From positions 24,497-88,496 of the forward strand of contig DUNO01000010.1 of the NCBI GenBank assembly GCA_012839295.1: 64,000 bases of DNA, in the 5' to 3' direction. Source of the stretch: Clostridiales bacterium. Lineage in GTDB: Bacteria; Bacillota; Clostridia; Lachnospirales; Lachnospiraceae. Below, piece after piece: positions 17,266 through 26,389 of this stretch. Under the pieces are notes generated by a model, which made no database searches, had not been told where the DNA came from, and was given only the letters and a program-made list of their open reading frames with translations. The position numbers and the translations under genes are program-made. The stretch's first letter is position 1, and every line of letters starts with the position of its first letter.

Positions 17266-18560
17266 ATATAATTGTGGCTTTATTGATACTGGGTGTGATT
17301 GTGCTTATTCACGAATTGGGGCACTTCTTACTTGCAAAGGCGAATGGGGTAACAGTAACGGAGTTCTCCATCGGTATGGGTCCAAGGCTGGCAAGCGTTG
17401 AACACAAAGGAACCAAGTATTCCCTGAAGGTGCTTCCAATTGGCGGCTCCTGCATGATGCTCGGGGAAGATGAATCAATTGATGATGAAGGAGCTTTTAA
17501 TAAGAAGGGAGTTTGGGCGCGGTTTTCCGTAATCTTTGCCGGGGCGTTTTTTAATTTTATCCTGGCCTACGTGCTTTCCCTTATTTTTATTGGGAATGTC
17601 GGTGTCGATAAACCTATAGTAACTGGGACAGTGACGGACGGTGCATCGGAGGGGATATTTCAGGAGGGCGATGAGATTACGGCAATCAATGGGTCGCCCA
17701 TCCATTTTTCCAGGGAAATCAACTATTATTTTTACTTTAATCCAATATCAGAAAAGCCCGTTGAGATAACCTATAACCGGGACGGGGCCAAGAAAAAAGC
17801 AACGATTGTCCCGAAGTGGATGGATTCCTATATGCTGGGCTGCAACTATACCGGGTCGAGTGCGGCGGCTAAAATGGAAACTGTCCTGGAGGGCTATCCC
17901 TTGGCAGAGGCAGGATTAAAGGTTGGTGATGTCATCGTTAATATCAACGGAACGGAGATTGACTCTGGAAAAGCTCTTGCGGCTTATCTGGATGCGAACC
18001 CGTTAACGGGAGAAAAATTATCAATTTCTTATGTCCGTAATGGACATGTGGAGAATCCTGTAACGACCATAGTGGTGCCCAAATTGGTTGACAGCAGCTA
18101 TAGCATTGGGTGGAAGTATAATTCTTCTTTTGAAAAGGGATCTGCCTTGGAGGTGGTTAAGTATAGCTTCTATGAGGTTAAGCTTAACATTGTCAATACC
18201 TTAAAGGGCGTCCTTTATCTGGTGACCGGTAAGGCGCGCCTGAATGAAATTGCCGGACCGGTGGGTATCGTGAATTATGTGGATGATATCGTGACGGAGA
18301 CAAAGAGTTACGGTGTTGGTATTATGGTGCTTTCCTTGATTGAATTCAGCATTATGATCAGTGCGAACCTGGGTGTGATGAATTTGCTGCCTTTTCCTGC
18401 CCTTGATGGCGGGCGGCTGGTGTTTATCCTGATTGAGGCGGTTTTCCGTAAGCCGGTTCCTAAGGAGAAGGAAGCTATGGTGCATATGGTTGGTATGGCG
18501 CTGTTGATGGCGTTGATGGTGTTTGTGTTGTTTAATGATGTGCGGAATATCTTTGGGTAG
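17262..18560 (+). CDS. rseP: RseP-type intramembrane site-2 metalloprotease
   Basis: Zinc protease of the membrane that cleaves transmembrane substrates such as anti-sigma factors or remnant signal peptides. The 432-residue protein carries the HELGH zinc motif in the first transmembrane helix (about residue 18), PDZ-type regions in the middle (the clearest near LAEAGLKVGDVIVNINGTEI), and the second active-site motif NLLPFPALDGG in the third helix. Start overlaps dxr. The operon context (uppS-cdsA-dxr-rseP) is conserved across Firmicutes. A long inverted-repeat element lies downstream. Confidence 0.96.
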   Translation: MNIIVALLILGVIVLIHELGHFLLAKANGVTVTEFSIGMGPRLASVEHKGTKYSLKVLPIGGSCMMLGEDESIDDEGAFNKKGVWARFSVIFAGAFFNFILAYVLSLIFIGNVGVDKPIVTGTVTDGASEGIFQEGDEITAINGSPIHFSREINYYFYFNPISEKPVEITYNRDGAKKKATIVPKWMDSYMLGCNYTGSSAAAKMETVLEGYPLAEAGLKVGDVIVNINGTEIDSGKALAAYLDANPLTGEKLSISYVRNGHVENPVTTIVVPKLVDSSYSIGWKYNSSFEKGSALEVVKYSFYEVKLNIVNTLKGVLYLVTGKARLNEIAGPVGIVNYVDDIVTETKSYGVGIMVLSLIEFSIMISANLGVMNLLPFPALDGGRLVFILIEAVFRKPVPKEKEAMVHMVGMALLMALMVFVLFNDVRNIFG

Positions 18561-18601
18561 AGAGAGGCCTATTTAAGGTTAACTAAGATTTAAGCTGTGT
18601 T

Positions 18602-18790
18602 CATCTTCCAGGGCGTCCCCCACCCGTTTAGACTGCGCCTTTACCTCCTTTCGGGATGCTTCTTACAAGCCTCAGGGCGTGTAATAATGCTGTCCAGTGG
18701 AACAGCATTATTACACTGAGTCTTGACGGAGCATGGACACCCTCGGGAGGCCGGTCTTGCTAAAACGGGTGGGGGACGCCCTGGAAGATG
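18602..18790. repeat. 189-bp inverted-repeat element between rseP and ispG
   Basis: The outer arms at 18602-18630 and 18761-18790 are near-perfect inverted repeats of about 29 bp beginning CATCTTCCAGGGCGTCCCCC. A second, inner pair (18679-18693 and 18702-18716, GTGTAATAATGCTGT with its complement) is a perfect 15-bp stem with an 8-nt loop. Shorter matches between (CTCAG/CTGAG, ATGCT/AGCAT) let the whole element fold into one long hairpin. It encodes no protein, is more GC-rich than the surrounding spacer, and has no obvious target-site duplication. It may be a MITE-like mobile element, a structured RNA or a bidirectional transcription barrier. Confidence 0.8.
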
Positions 18791-18905
18791 GGATGCAGGT
18801 AATTGTTATGAAGTGACATGGAATGTTCCGGATACTAAATAAGCTATGGTATTAAGTGAAAGGACGAGGGAAAGATATTAATTCTCAAAAGATATTATGA
18901 TTTAT

Positions 18906-19055
18906 ATAAGATGTAAATATTGAACAAATACAATATGAACCCAAAAAAAGCGGGATGTGCTGTTCAGTTGCTTAATAAGATATAAAACAGGAGAAAAGAG
19001 CCAACTTTAAAAAATAATATGATAAGATGAAAATATTAAACAGATACATATGAGG
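18906..19055 (+). repeat. Imperfect direct repeat upstream of ispG
   Basis: The segments at about 18906-18939 and 19022-19054 share roughly 29 of 34 positions (both begin ATAAGATG and contain AATATT and ATATGA). They flank an A-rich spacer. The second copy ends about 37 bp before the chosen ispG start. Role unknown; possibly duplicated promoter-region sequence. Confidence 0.4.
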
Positions 19056-19091
19056 TTTTATGAGAGTTGGTTTACGAAAGGATGTGGTTGT

Positions 19092-20147
19092 GTGGTTCGT
19101 GAGAATACAAAGGTTATTAGGATTGGTAACCGGGTAATTGGTGGTGGGAATCCGGTTTTGATCCAGTCTATGACGAATACGAGGACGGAGGATGTGGAGG
19201 CTACGGTGGAGCAGATCCATCGTTTGACGGAGGCGGGCTGTGATATTGTGCGTTGTACGGTTCCCAGCCAGGAGGCCGCGGTTGCTTTGGCAGAGATTAA
19301 GAAGAATATAAAGATTCCATTGGTGGCTGATATACATTTTGATTATCGTCTGGCGGTTGCGGCGATGGAGCATGGTGTGGATAAGATCCGGATTAATCCT
19401 GGTAATATTGGGAATGATGAGAGGCTGAAGGCGGTTGTCACGGCTGCCAAGGAGCGGAAGGTTCCGATCAGGGTTGGTGTAAACAGCGGTTCACTGGAGA
19501 AGGATATTATTGCAAAGTATGGCAGGGTTACTGCGGAAGGCTTGGTGGAAAGCGCCCTTGAGAAGGTGAAGCGTATTGAGGATATGGACTATGACCAGTT
19601 GGTCATTAGTATTAAGTCCTCGGATGTTATGATGTGTATCAGGGCACATGAGCTGATTGCTTCCCGGACAAGATACCCCCTGCATGTGGGGATTACGGAG
19701 GCGGGGACTGTAAATGCCGGTAATATTAAGTCAGCCCTGGGGCTGGGAGTTATATTATACCAGGGGATTGGGGATACAATCCGGGTATCCCTTACGGGAG
19801 ATCCGGTGGAAGAGATCCGTTCCGCGAGGATCATATTAAAAACCCTTGGGCTTCGTAAGGGAGGGGTTGAGGTAGTGTCCTGTCCGACCTGCGGCAGAAC
19901 CCAGATTGACCTGATTAAGCTTGCTACAGATGTAGAAGAAATGGTTTCGGAGCTGGAGCTTGATATTAAGGTGGCGGTTATGGGCTGTGTCGTAAACGGA
20001 CCCGGAGAAGCCAGGGAGGCGGATATCGGGATTGCCGGAGGAAGAGGGGAAGGCCTTTTGATCAAAAAAGGCGAGGTTATCCGCAAGGTGCCGGAAGATC
20101 AGTTGCTGGGAGTATTAAGGGAAGAGCTGTTGAATTGGAAATATTAA
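19092..20147 (+). CDS. ispG: 4-hydroxy-3-methylbut-2-enyl diphosphate synthase (IspG/GcpE)
   Basis: Iron-sulfur enzyme converting MEcPP to HMBPP in the MEP pathway, complementing dxr upstream. I place the start at GTG 19092 (product of 351 residues beginning MVRENTKVIRIG), because AAAGGATG at 19078-19085 is a well-spaced ribosome binding site; the in-frame ATG at 19050 has none and would add 14 non-conserved residues. Motifs: NPVLIQSMTNTRTEDV, DIRFD-equivalent VADIHFDYRLA, INPGNIG, and the [4Fe-4S] ligands in SCPTCGRTQ and VMGCVVNGPGE. The gene runs into polC, whose likely start is 110 bp after the ispG stop. Confidence 0.96.
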   Translation: MVRENTKVIRIGNRVIGGGNPVLIQSMTNTRTEDVEATVEQIHRLTEAGCDIVRCTVPSQEAAVALAEIKKNIKIPLVADIHFDYRLAVAAMEHGVDKIRINPGNIGNDERLKAVVTAAKERKVPIRVGVNSGSLEKDIIAKYGRVTAEGLVESALEKVKRIEDMDYDQLVISIKSSDVMMCIRAHELIASRTRYPLHVGITEAGTVNAGNIKSALGLGVILYQGIGDTIRVSLTGDPVEEIRSARIILKTLGLRKGGVEVVSCPTCGRTQIDLIKLATDVEEMVSELELDIKVAVMGCVVNGPGEAREADIGIAGGRGEGLLIKKGEVIRKVPEDQLLGVLREELLNWKY

Positions 20148-20257
20148 AAGAAACCCCTTTGATGCCCGGAGCAAATAAGGGCGTTTTTGGAAACTGGATT
20201 TTGGAAACTGGATTAAGATTAGGACTGGTAAGTATCCGTTCGAAAGGAGAATGGGTT

Positions 20258-23200
20258 ATGCTATTTTTTGATACATTTGAATTAACTGCTGACCAGGAGC
20301 TGCAGAAGCTTTATGGTGAAGTGGATGTGCTAAAGGTTCTGGCATCAAGGCAGAATAATAATCTGTATATCTGCGTCCGCAGCACACGGTTAATCAGCAG
20401 GGCTTATATCAGAAGGATGGAAGAACTGCTGAACCGGCAGCTCTTTTTACATACAGGGAAGAGGGCGGTCATTAAGCCCCAGTTTGAGCTATCGGCCCAG
20501 TATACGCTGGAGAACCTTTTCCCTATTTACCGTGAAAGTATTTTAGAGGAGCTGAAGGAAGAGAGCGTTGTCACGCACCATATCTTTTCCAGTGCGGAGG
20601 TGCTGGTGGAGGAGACTACGATCAGGATCCGCGTCACGGACAGCTGTGTTGCCAAGGAGAAAATGTCTAAGCTTAAGGATTACCTGGAAACGCTGTTCCA
20701 GGAGCGCTTTGACTATACGGTAAGGGTGACTCTGGATTATATCGAACCGGAAGAATCAAAAGAAGACCATGAGGAGGAATACCGAAGACAGATGCTCAGG
20801 GTGTCGGCAAAGGAAGCTGAGGAGGAAGGCTTTGCGGCTTCTTCGCCGGAAGGGGATAATGCCGGTGGATACAGCAGTGCCCCGGGCGGTGCAGAGGCTC
20901 TGGATGGTTCAGGTGTTTCGACTGCTTCAGGTGCGCTAGGCAGTTCGGGTATTTCGGACGGTTCAGGTACGTTAAACGGTTCCGGTATTCCGACTGCTTC
21001 AGGTTCATTAGGCGGTTCGGGAGGTTCGGATGGTCCGGGGCTTTCAGGTGGTCCAAATGGCTCAAATGGTTTAAGGACAGCCACGGCAAATGCAGGCAGC
21101 CAGACAGACCAGGGGCCGAGTATGAAACAAGGCAATGCTCCTGCAGCACGGGCCAATGGAGGATCTACAGGTGTAGACAGTGGCGCCGCGGCAAAACCTG
21201 CCGCTGTGAAGGCTGGCAATGGGTCAAAGCCGGCTGCACCGGCAAGGGGCGGAAAAAGTGCATATGATAAAGCAAGATCCGGCTACCGGAAGCTTCCCGC
21301 GGATCCCTCCATTGTCTATGGGCGCAGCTTTGAGGGCAGTTCCATGCCGATCTGTGACATCATCGGAGAGATTGGTGAGGTTGTGATCCGGGGCAAGCTG
21401 ATTAAGCCGGATTCCAGGACCATTGGCAATGAGAAGAGCATTATTACCTTTGTCATGACGGATTTTACTGATTCCATAAAGATAAAGCTATATGCCAAGA
21501 CCGTGGAGGTAGAGGAGATCACCTCCGTGCTAAAGCCGGGAAGCTTCTATCTGCTGAAGGGCATCGCCCAGATGGATACCTATGAGAGGGATGTTACCAT
21601 TGGCTCGGTGGTCGGCATCAAGGCAATCAGTGATTTTACCGCCACCAGGAGTGACAATGCCCCGGTGAAGCGGGTAGAGCTCCATGCCCATACGATGATG
21701 AGTGACATGGACTCCGTAGTGGATGTGAAGGCGTTAATTAAACGTGCCTTCAAATGGGGGCATAAGGCAGTTGCCATCACCGACCACGGCGTAGTGCAGG
21801 CCTTCCCGGAAGCAAACCACACCTTAAGTCCCAGGGACTTTAAGGATGAGGAGGAGCAGAAAAGGGCAAAGGAATTCAAGATCATTTACGGAATGGAAGC
21901 CTATCTGGTGGACGATATCAAGGAAGTGGTAACAAATCCGAAGGACCAGGAGCTTGATGATCCCTTCGTGGTATTTGACATAGAGACGACGGGCTTTAGC
22001 CAGAATAAGGACAGAATTATTGAAATTGGTGCGGTGAAGGTTATCAATGGGCAGGTTGCTGACAAATACAGCACCTTCATCAACCCGGAGGTACCAATCC
22101 CCTATGAGATTGAGCAATTGACACACATCAACGATGATATGGTAATTGGGGCTCCTAAGATAGAGGAGATCCTGCCGCAGTTTTTAGAATTTTGCGGGGG
22201 CTGCAGCCTGGTAGCGCATAATGCTTCCTTTGATGTGGGCTTCATCCAGAAAAATGCTGAGCACCTGGGAATTGAGACCTGCTTTACTGTTATAGATACA
22301 GTGGGTCTGGCCAGGATCCTGCTTCCGGACTTAAGCCGCTATAAGCTGAACACGGTTGCAAAGGCACTGGGGGTATCCCTGGAGAACCATCACCGTGCGG
22401 TGGATGATGCCGGGGCGACCTCGGAAATATTCATTAAAATGTGTGCCATGCTAAAGGAGCGGGAGATTACCAAGGTAAATGAAATAGATAAACTGGGACG
22501 GCTGTCCAAGGAGGCAATCCGCAAGCTGCCTGCCTACCACGCCATTCTACTGGCGCAGAATGACGCGGGACGCGTGAATCTGTATAAGATGGTATCCCTG
22601 TCCCACATTGAGTATTTCAACAAGCGTCCCAAGATACCGAAGAGCCTGCTTATGGAATGCAGGGAGGGTATCCTGCTGGGGTCCGCCTGTGAAGCAGGGG
22701 AGGTGTTCCAGGCAATCCTTGGCAATAAGTCCCATGACCAGCTGGCAAGGCTGGTGAATTTCTATGATTACCTGGAGATCCAGCCGCTAACCAATAATGA
22801 ATTCATGATCCGCAGTGAGAAGGAAAGGGATATTAATACACAGGAAGACCTGATGGAATTAAACCGGAAGGTGGTTGCACTTGGCGAAGAATACAATAAG
22901 CCGGTGGTAGCAACCTGTGACGTGCATTTCCTGGATCCGGAGGATGAGATTTACAGACGGATTATCCTGGCGGGCAAGGGCTTTAAGGATGCGGATGAAC
23001 AGGCAGCCCTGTATTTGCGTACCACGGAGGAGATGCTGGAGGAGTTCTCCTATCTGGGAAAGGCCAAGGCGGAGGAGGTCGTTATCACAAATCCGAACCT
23101 GATTGCCGACATGATCCTGAAAATCTCCCCGGTACGGCCGGATAAATGCCCGCCTGTGCTGCCGAATTCGGATGAAGACCTGCGCAGCATATGCTATGAG

Positions 23201-25045
23201 AAAGCCCATTCCATGTACGGCAAGCCCCTGCCAAAGCCGGTGGAAGAGCGTCTGGAGCATGAATTAAAATCCATCATCAGCAATGGCTTTGCGGTTATGT
23301 ACATCATAGCCCAGAAGCTGGTGTGGAAGTCAAATGAGGACGGTTACCTGGTGGGCTCCCGTGGCTCCGTAGGTTCCTCCTTCGTGGCGACGATGGCAGG
23401 TATCACGGAAGTAAATCCCCTGGCACCCCATTATTACTGCACGAACTGCCATTTCTCAGACTTTGATTCGGAAGAGGTCAAAAAATACGGCGGCAGCTCC
23501 GGTTGTGACATGCCTGACCGCTTATGCCCGGAATGCGGGCAGCCCTTGTGTAAGGATGGGCATGATATCCCATTTGAAACCTTCCTGGGCTTCTATGGGG
23601 ACAAGGAGCCGGATATCGACCTTAATTTCTCCGGTGAATACCAGAGTAAGGCCCATGAATATACGGAGGTCCTCTTCGGAAAAGGGCATACCTTCCGCGC
23701 AGGAACCATCGGTACCCTGGCGGACAAAACGGCCTTTGGCTATGTAAAAAATTATTTTGAAGAGCGGGGAATACATAAACGGAATGTAGAAATCGACCGT
23801 ATCGTAGGCGGACTGGTAGGTGTCCGCAGGACCACCGGGCAGCATCCGGGAGGAATCGTGGTTATGCCCCATGGCGAGAATATCTATTCCTTCACCCCGG
23901 TCCAGCGTCCGGCCAATGATATGACAACGAGCACGGTTACAACCCATTTTGATTACCATTCCATTGACCATAACCTGCTCAAGCTGGATATCCTGGGACA
24001 CGACGATCCGACCATGATCCGCAAGCTGGAGGACATCACCGGGCTGGATGCAAAAAAGATCCGGCTGGACGACCAGAAGGTACTCAGCCTGTTCCATGAC
24101 ACCAGCGCCCTTGGCGTAACCCCGAAGGAGCTGGACGGCTGTGAGCTGGGCTGCCTCGGCATTCCGGAGTTCGGTACGGATTTCGTAATGCAGATGGTAA
24201 AGGATACGAAGCCGAAGTCATTTTCCGACCTGGTACGTATCTCGGGACTATCCCACGGTACCGACGTATGGCTGAACAACGCCCAGACCCTGATCCAGAA
24301 CGGAAACTGTACCCTGACCACGGCGATCTGTACCCGTGACGATATCATGACCTACCTGATTGCTACAGGAGTAGAACCAGGCCAGGCCTTCAAGATCATG
24401 GAGAGCGTCCGTAAGGGAAAAGGCCTGACGCCCGAGATGGAAGCTGCCATGACGGCAGCAGGGGTACCGGATTGGTACATATGGTCCTGTAAGCAGATCA
24501 AATACATGTTCCCCAAGGCACACGCGGCGGCTTATGTCATGATGGCCTTCCGTATCGCCTATTTTAAGGTATACCATCCGCTGGCCTACTATGCGGCCTA
24601 TTTTTCCATCCGGGCATCGGCCTTCAATTATGAGCTGATGTGCCTCGGCAAGGAAAAGCTGGAGCAGCATATAGCGGACTACAAACGCAGGAGCAATATG
24701 TTAACGAAGAAGGAGCAGGATACCTTCAAGGACATGCGCATTGTCCAGGAAATGTACGCCCGTGGCTTTACCTTCCTGCCCATCGACATCTATAGGGCAA
24801 AGGCCCATGATTTCCAGATCATTGATGAAAAATTAATGCCGTCCCTGAGCACGATTGACGGCCTGGGTGACAAGGCGGCGGATGCGGTGGTAGAAGCGGC
24901 AAAGCAGGGCGCGTTCCTGTCAAGGGATGATTTTAAAATCCGCTGCAAGGTCAGCTCAACGGTAGTGGACAGTATGGCGAAAATGGGGCTGTTTGGCGAC
25001 CTGCCGGCCTCCAACCAGATGTCGCTGATGGACTTTTTAAGCTGA
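20258..25045 (+). CDS. polC: DNA polymerase III alpha subunit, Gram-positive PolC type
   Basis: Replicative polymerase with built-in proofreading. I choose ATG 20258 (1595 residues) since AAAGGAG at 20243-20249 is ideally spaced and the following MLFFDTFELTADQEL matches the usual PolC N-terminus; the open frame upstream to 20135 is not conserved. Order: N-terminal domain (to about residue 200), a Gly/Ser-rich low-complexity linker (about 213-340), OB fold (about 368), PHP domain starting HAHTMMSDMDS (about 475), inserted DEDDh exonuclease with FDIETTGFS (about 573) and HRAVDDAGA, a zinc module (CTNC, CPEC, about 1060-1095), and the polymerase palm with DKEPDIDLNFSGE (about 1110). The linker, with iterated Gly-Ser motifs, is unusual; the rest is canonical. 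Confidence 0.97.
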   Translation: MLFFDTFELTADQELQKLYGEVDVLKVLASRQNNNLYICVRSTRLISRAYIRRMEELLNRQLFLHTGKRAVIKPQFELSAQYTLENLFPIYRESILEELKEESVVTHHIFSSAEVLVEETTIRIRVTDSCVAKEKMSKLKDYLETLFQERFDYTVRVTLDYIEPEESKEDHEEEYRRQMLRVSAKEAEEEGFAASSPEGDNAGGYSSAPGGAEALDGSGVSTASGALGSSGISDGSGTLNGSGIPTASGSLGGSGGSDGPGLSGGPNGSNGLRTATANAGSQTDQGPSMKQGNAPAARANGGSTGVDSGAAAKPAAVKAGNGSKPAAPARGGKSAYDKARSGYRKLPADPSIVYGRSFEGSSMPICDIIGEIGEVVIRGKLIKPDSRTIGNEKSIITFVMTDFTDSIKIKLYAKTVEVEEITSVLKPGSFYLLKGIAQMDTYERDVTIGSVVGIKAISDFTATRSDNAPVKRVELHAHTMMSDMDSVVDVKALIKRAFKWGHKAVAITDHGVVQAFPEANHTLSPRDFKDEEEQKRAKEFKIIYGMEAYLVDDIKEVVTNPKDQELDDPFVVFDIETTGFSQNKDRIIEIGAVKVINGQVADKYSTFINPEVPIPYEIEQLTHINDDMVIGAPKIEEILPQFLEFCGGCSLVAHNASFDVGFIQKNAEHLGIETCFTVIDTVGLARILLPDLSRYKLNTVAKALGVSLENHHRAVDDAGATSEIFIKMCAMLKEREITKVNEIDKLGRLSKEAIRKLPAYHAILLAQNDAGRVNLYKMVSLSHIEYFNKRPKIPKSLLMECREGILLGSACEAGEVFQAILGNKSHDQLARLVNFYDYLEIQPLTNNEFMIRSEKERDINTQEDLMELNRKVVALGEEYNKPVVATCDVHFLDPEDEIYRRIILAGKGFKDADEQAALYLRTTEEMLEEFSYLGKAKAEEVVITNPNLIADMILKISPVRPDKCPPVLPNSDEDLRSICYEKAHSMYGKPLPKPVEERLEHELKSIISNGFAVMYIIAQKLVWKSNEDGYLVGSRGSVGSSFVATMAGITEVNPLAPHYYCTNCHFSDFDSEEVKKYGGSSGCDMPDRLCPECGQPLCKDGHDIPFETFLGFYGDKEPDIDLNFSGEYQSKAHEYTEVLFGKGHTFRAGTIGTLADKTAFGYVKNYFEERGIHKRNVEIDRIVGGLVGVRRTTGQHPGGIVVMPHGENIYSFTPVQRPANDMTTSTVTTHFDYHSIDHNLLKLDILGHDDPTMIRKLEDITGLDAKKIRLDDQKVLSLFHDTSALGVTPKELDGCELGCLGIPEFGTDFVMQMVKDTKPKSFSDLVRISGLSHGTDVWLNNAQTLIQNGNCTLTTAICTRDDIMTYLIATGVEPGQAFKIMESVRKGKGLTPEMEAAMTAAGVPDWYIWSCKQIKYMFPKAHAAAYVMMAFRIAYFKVYHPLAYYAAYFSIRASAFNYELMCLGKEKLEQHIADYKRRSNMLTKKEQDTFKDMRIVQEMYARGFTFLPIDIYRAKAHDFQIIDEKLMPSLSTIDGLGDKAADAVVEAAKQGAFLSRDDFKIRCKVSSTVVDSMAKMGLFGDLPASNQMSLMDFLS

Positions 25046-25141
25046 GCCATATGCCTGTACGCGGGTTCCTGGAGAAGCCATTGAGGATTATTATTGTGAA
25101 AACGGTGAATCATAGTTGTGAAAAACGGTGAATTTTACGTC

Positions 25142-25170
25142 TTGATTATGGGACTTTTTTGGTGTATAAT
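25142..25170 (+). promoter_or_regulatory. Strong promoter upstream of small gene at 25316
   Basis: TTGATT (25142-25147), 17-bp spacer, TATAAT (25165-25170). The predicted transcript has a leader of about 140 nt before ATG 25316, in which I see no clear riboswitch or terminator. Confidence 0.7.
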
Positions 25171-25315
25171 TCAATCAGTTGTGCAAAGGAAAAACGGAAT
25201 CCATAAATTTGTAACCTATGCATAGTGCGAATTGGACTGATACTGATTTGTTGTCGGAACAGGTATTTAGCCCCGATAATGTAACAGTTTATAAAATTGA
25301 TGGGAAGGGAAATAC

Positions 25316-25519
25316 ATGATAAAGTACAAATATCATATAACCGGCATTAACCTGGCCGGAAAGCAATTTGAATCGGAATGTATAGACTATGACTTGATAT
25401 ATGCTGTCCAGAAATACAGAAAGCTGGTCTATTCCATAGACACGGCTGTCAAGAAGGAACAGGTGCAGCATGATGCAAAAGTAGGAATTGTGGATATGCA
25501 AATATTAAAGCCTCAATAG
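25316..25519 (+). CDS. Small uncharacterised protein (67 aa)
   Basis: A 67-residue soluble protein with alternating charged and aromatic residues (YKYHITGINLAGKQFES), probably a small alpha/beta fold. Support for being a real gene: AAGGGAAATAC ribosome binding site with good spacing, a near-consensus promoter 150 bp upstream, and a strong bidirectional terminator immediately downstream. I do not recognise a family and no catalytic motif is visible. Confidence 0.65.
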   Translation: MIKYKYHITGINLAGKQFESECIDYDLIYAVQKYRKLVYSIDTAVKKEQVQHDAKVGIVDMQILKPQ

Positions 25520-25551
25520 GGCGGGACTGCGCTCTAAAGCGGTTTTGGGAA

Positions 25552-25599
25552 CCAGAAAGGGCGGTGGGTTTATGTTGATAACTCCACCGCCCTTTCTGG
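25552..25599. terminator. Bidirectional terminator between convergent small genes
   Basis: A perfect 16-bp inverted repeat, CCAGAAAGGGCGGTGG (25552-25567) and its complement (25584-25599), with a 16-nt loop. The AGAAA and TTTCT ends supply A/T tracts for both directions, and the element lies between the convergent genes ending at 25519 and 25622. Confidence 0.85.
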
Positions 25600-25621
25600 C
25601 CGCCATGGCTGATGGGCTTGC

Positions 25622-25879
25622 TTAGGGTATTTCTTCGACACGTTCTTTAAGCTTGCCCACTGCATTTTCGAGGGACTTGATGCGGAGTGATAAGATTTCC
25701 TTTTCGTTTCCGGCCTTCAGCATGTCATTAAGTTTCCTGCTTAGCTCTGAATGCCCTTCTGCAATTAAGTTGATATTTTTGTTAGTTTCGTTTTCCAGGG
25801 TTAACTGTAAGTCGCCCACTTGTTTTTTCAGGCTTTGCATATCTTCGTAGATGGCTTTTATTAATTCGCTGTCCGACAT
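25622..25879 (-). CDS. Small coiled-coil protein (85 aa)
   Basis: An 85-residue, almost wholly helical protein with heptad spacing of hydrophobic residues (MQSLKKQVGDLQLTLE and ILSLRIKSLENAVGKLKERV), predicted to form a coiled coil; no membrane segment. An excellent ribosome binding site (AAAGGAGAAAG) precedes the ATG on the minus strand. Similar small coiled-coil proteins are common in Lachnospiraceae genomes, but I know no function. Terminates in the shared bidirectional hairpin. Confidence 0.75.
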   Translation of the reverse strand: MSDSELIKAIYEDMQSLKKQVGDLQLTLENETNKNINLIAEGHSELSRKLNDMLKAGNEKEILSLRIKSLENAVGKLKERVEEIP

Positions 25880-26072
25880 GTCTTTCTCCTTTTTTGCTTG
25901 CGCGGTGATTGGAAGTTAATAAGGCTATTATACATTATATTGGAAGTAATATCGAGCAGAAATGAAGCTGGTATTTCGATATAATATTTTATGCTGCATT
26001 TTGGTAATCCCTACAGTATATTTCAAAAATGTGTTAATTGATAAAACAATTTAAAAAATATAAAAAAAAGAC

Positions 26073-26101
26073 TTGATTTTTGTTTTCGGATGGTGTATTA
26101 T
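26073..26101 (+). promoter_or_regulatory. Promoter of tRNA-Glu
   Basis: TTGATT (26073-26078), 17 bp, TATTAT (26096-26101), ending 16 bp before the mature tRNA 5' end. Confidence 0.75.
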
Positions 26102-26117
26102 AGATATTGTTCTTGAT

Positions 26118-26189
26118 GGCTCGTTGGTCAAGGGGTCAAGACGCCGCCCTCTCACGGCGGAAACACGGGTTCGATTCCCGTACGAGCTG
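26118..26189 (+). tRNA. tRNA-Glu (anticodon CTC)
   Basis: A 72-nt cloverleaf. Acceptor GGCTCGT (26118-26124) pairs with ACGAGCT (26182-26188), including a G1-U72 wobble. The anticodon stem CCGCC/GGCGG (26144-26148, 26156-26160) encloses loop CTCTCAC with anticodon CTC at 26151-26153, decoding GAG. The T arm contains GGTTCGATTCC. CCA is not encoded. Flanked by its own promoter and terminator. Confidence 0.93.
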
Positions 26190-26212
26190 CTATATGAAAA
26201 ATGATTTATAGA

Positions 26213-26248
26213 ATGTTGGAGTATGTAAAACATACGTCCAACATTTTT
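26213..26248 (+). terminator. Terminator of tRNA-Glu transcript
   Basis: ATGTTGGA-GTATGT (26213-26226) pairs with ACATAC-G-TCCAACAT (26230-26244; one bulged G), followed by TTTT. It lies 24 bp after the tRNA. Confidence 0.85.
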
Positions 26249-26310
26249 GCTTTTCTGGATTTTTATCAAAAGGCTTTTTCAAAGGTTAGTGTTGGTTGGA
26301 GCCATTATAG

Positions 26311-26339
26311 TTGCTTCACCATAAATAAAATGATAAGAT
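26311..26339 (+). promoter_or_regulatory. Extended -10 promoter of larB
   Basis: TTGCTT (26311-26316), 17 bp, TAAGAT (26334-26339) preceded by the extended element TGA (26331-26333). Predicted start about 45 nt upstream of the larB ATG. Confidence 0.65.
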
Positions 26340-26389
26340 TAAGCTGATAATCCATCACAAAAAACGATTACACAGGAAGGAAGTTAGCC

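Noticed and set aside
18602..18790. Complete insertion sequence
   Set aside because: Strong inverted repeats but only 189 bp and no transposase; at most a non-autonomous element.
19050..19091. ATG 19050 as the ispG start
   Set aside because: No ribosome binding site and the added 14 residues are unlike known IspG N-termini; GTG 19092 is well placed.
20135..20257. TTG 20135 as the polC start
   Set aside because: It overlaps ispG, has no ribosome binding site, and adds 41 residues before the conserved PolC N-terminus.
20737..21219. Long antisense open frames across the PolC linker
   Set aside because: They arise from the Gly/Ser repeat composition on the opposite strand and overlap an essential gene completely.
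26051..26269. Minus-strand open frame over the tRNA-Glu
   Set aside because: It covers a clear tRNA with its promoter and terminator, and is therefore non-coding.
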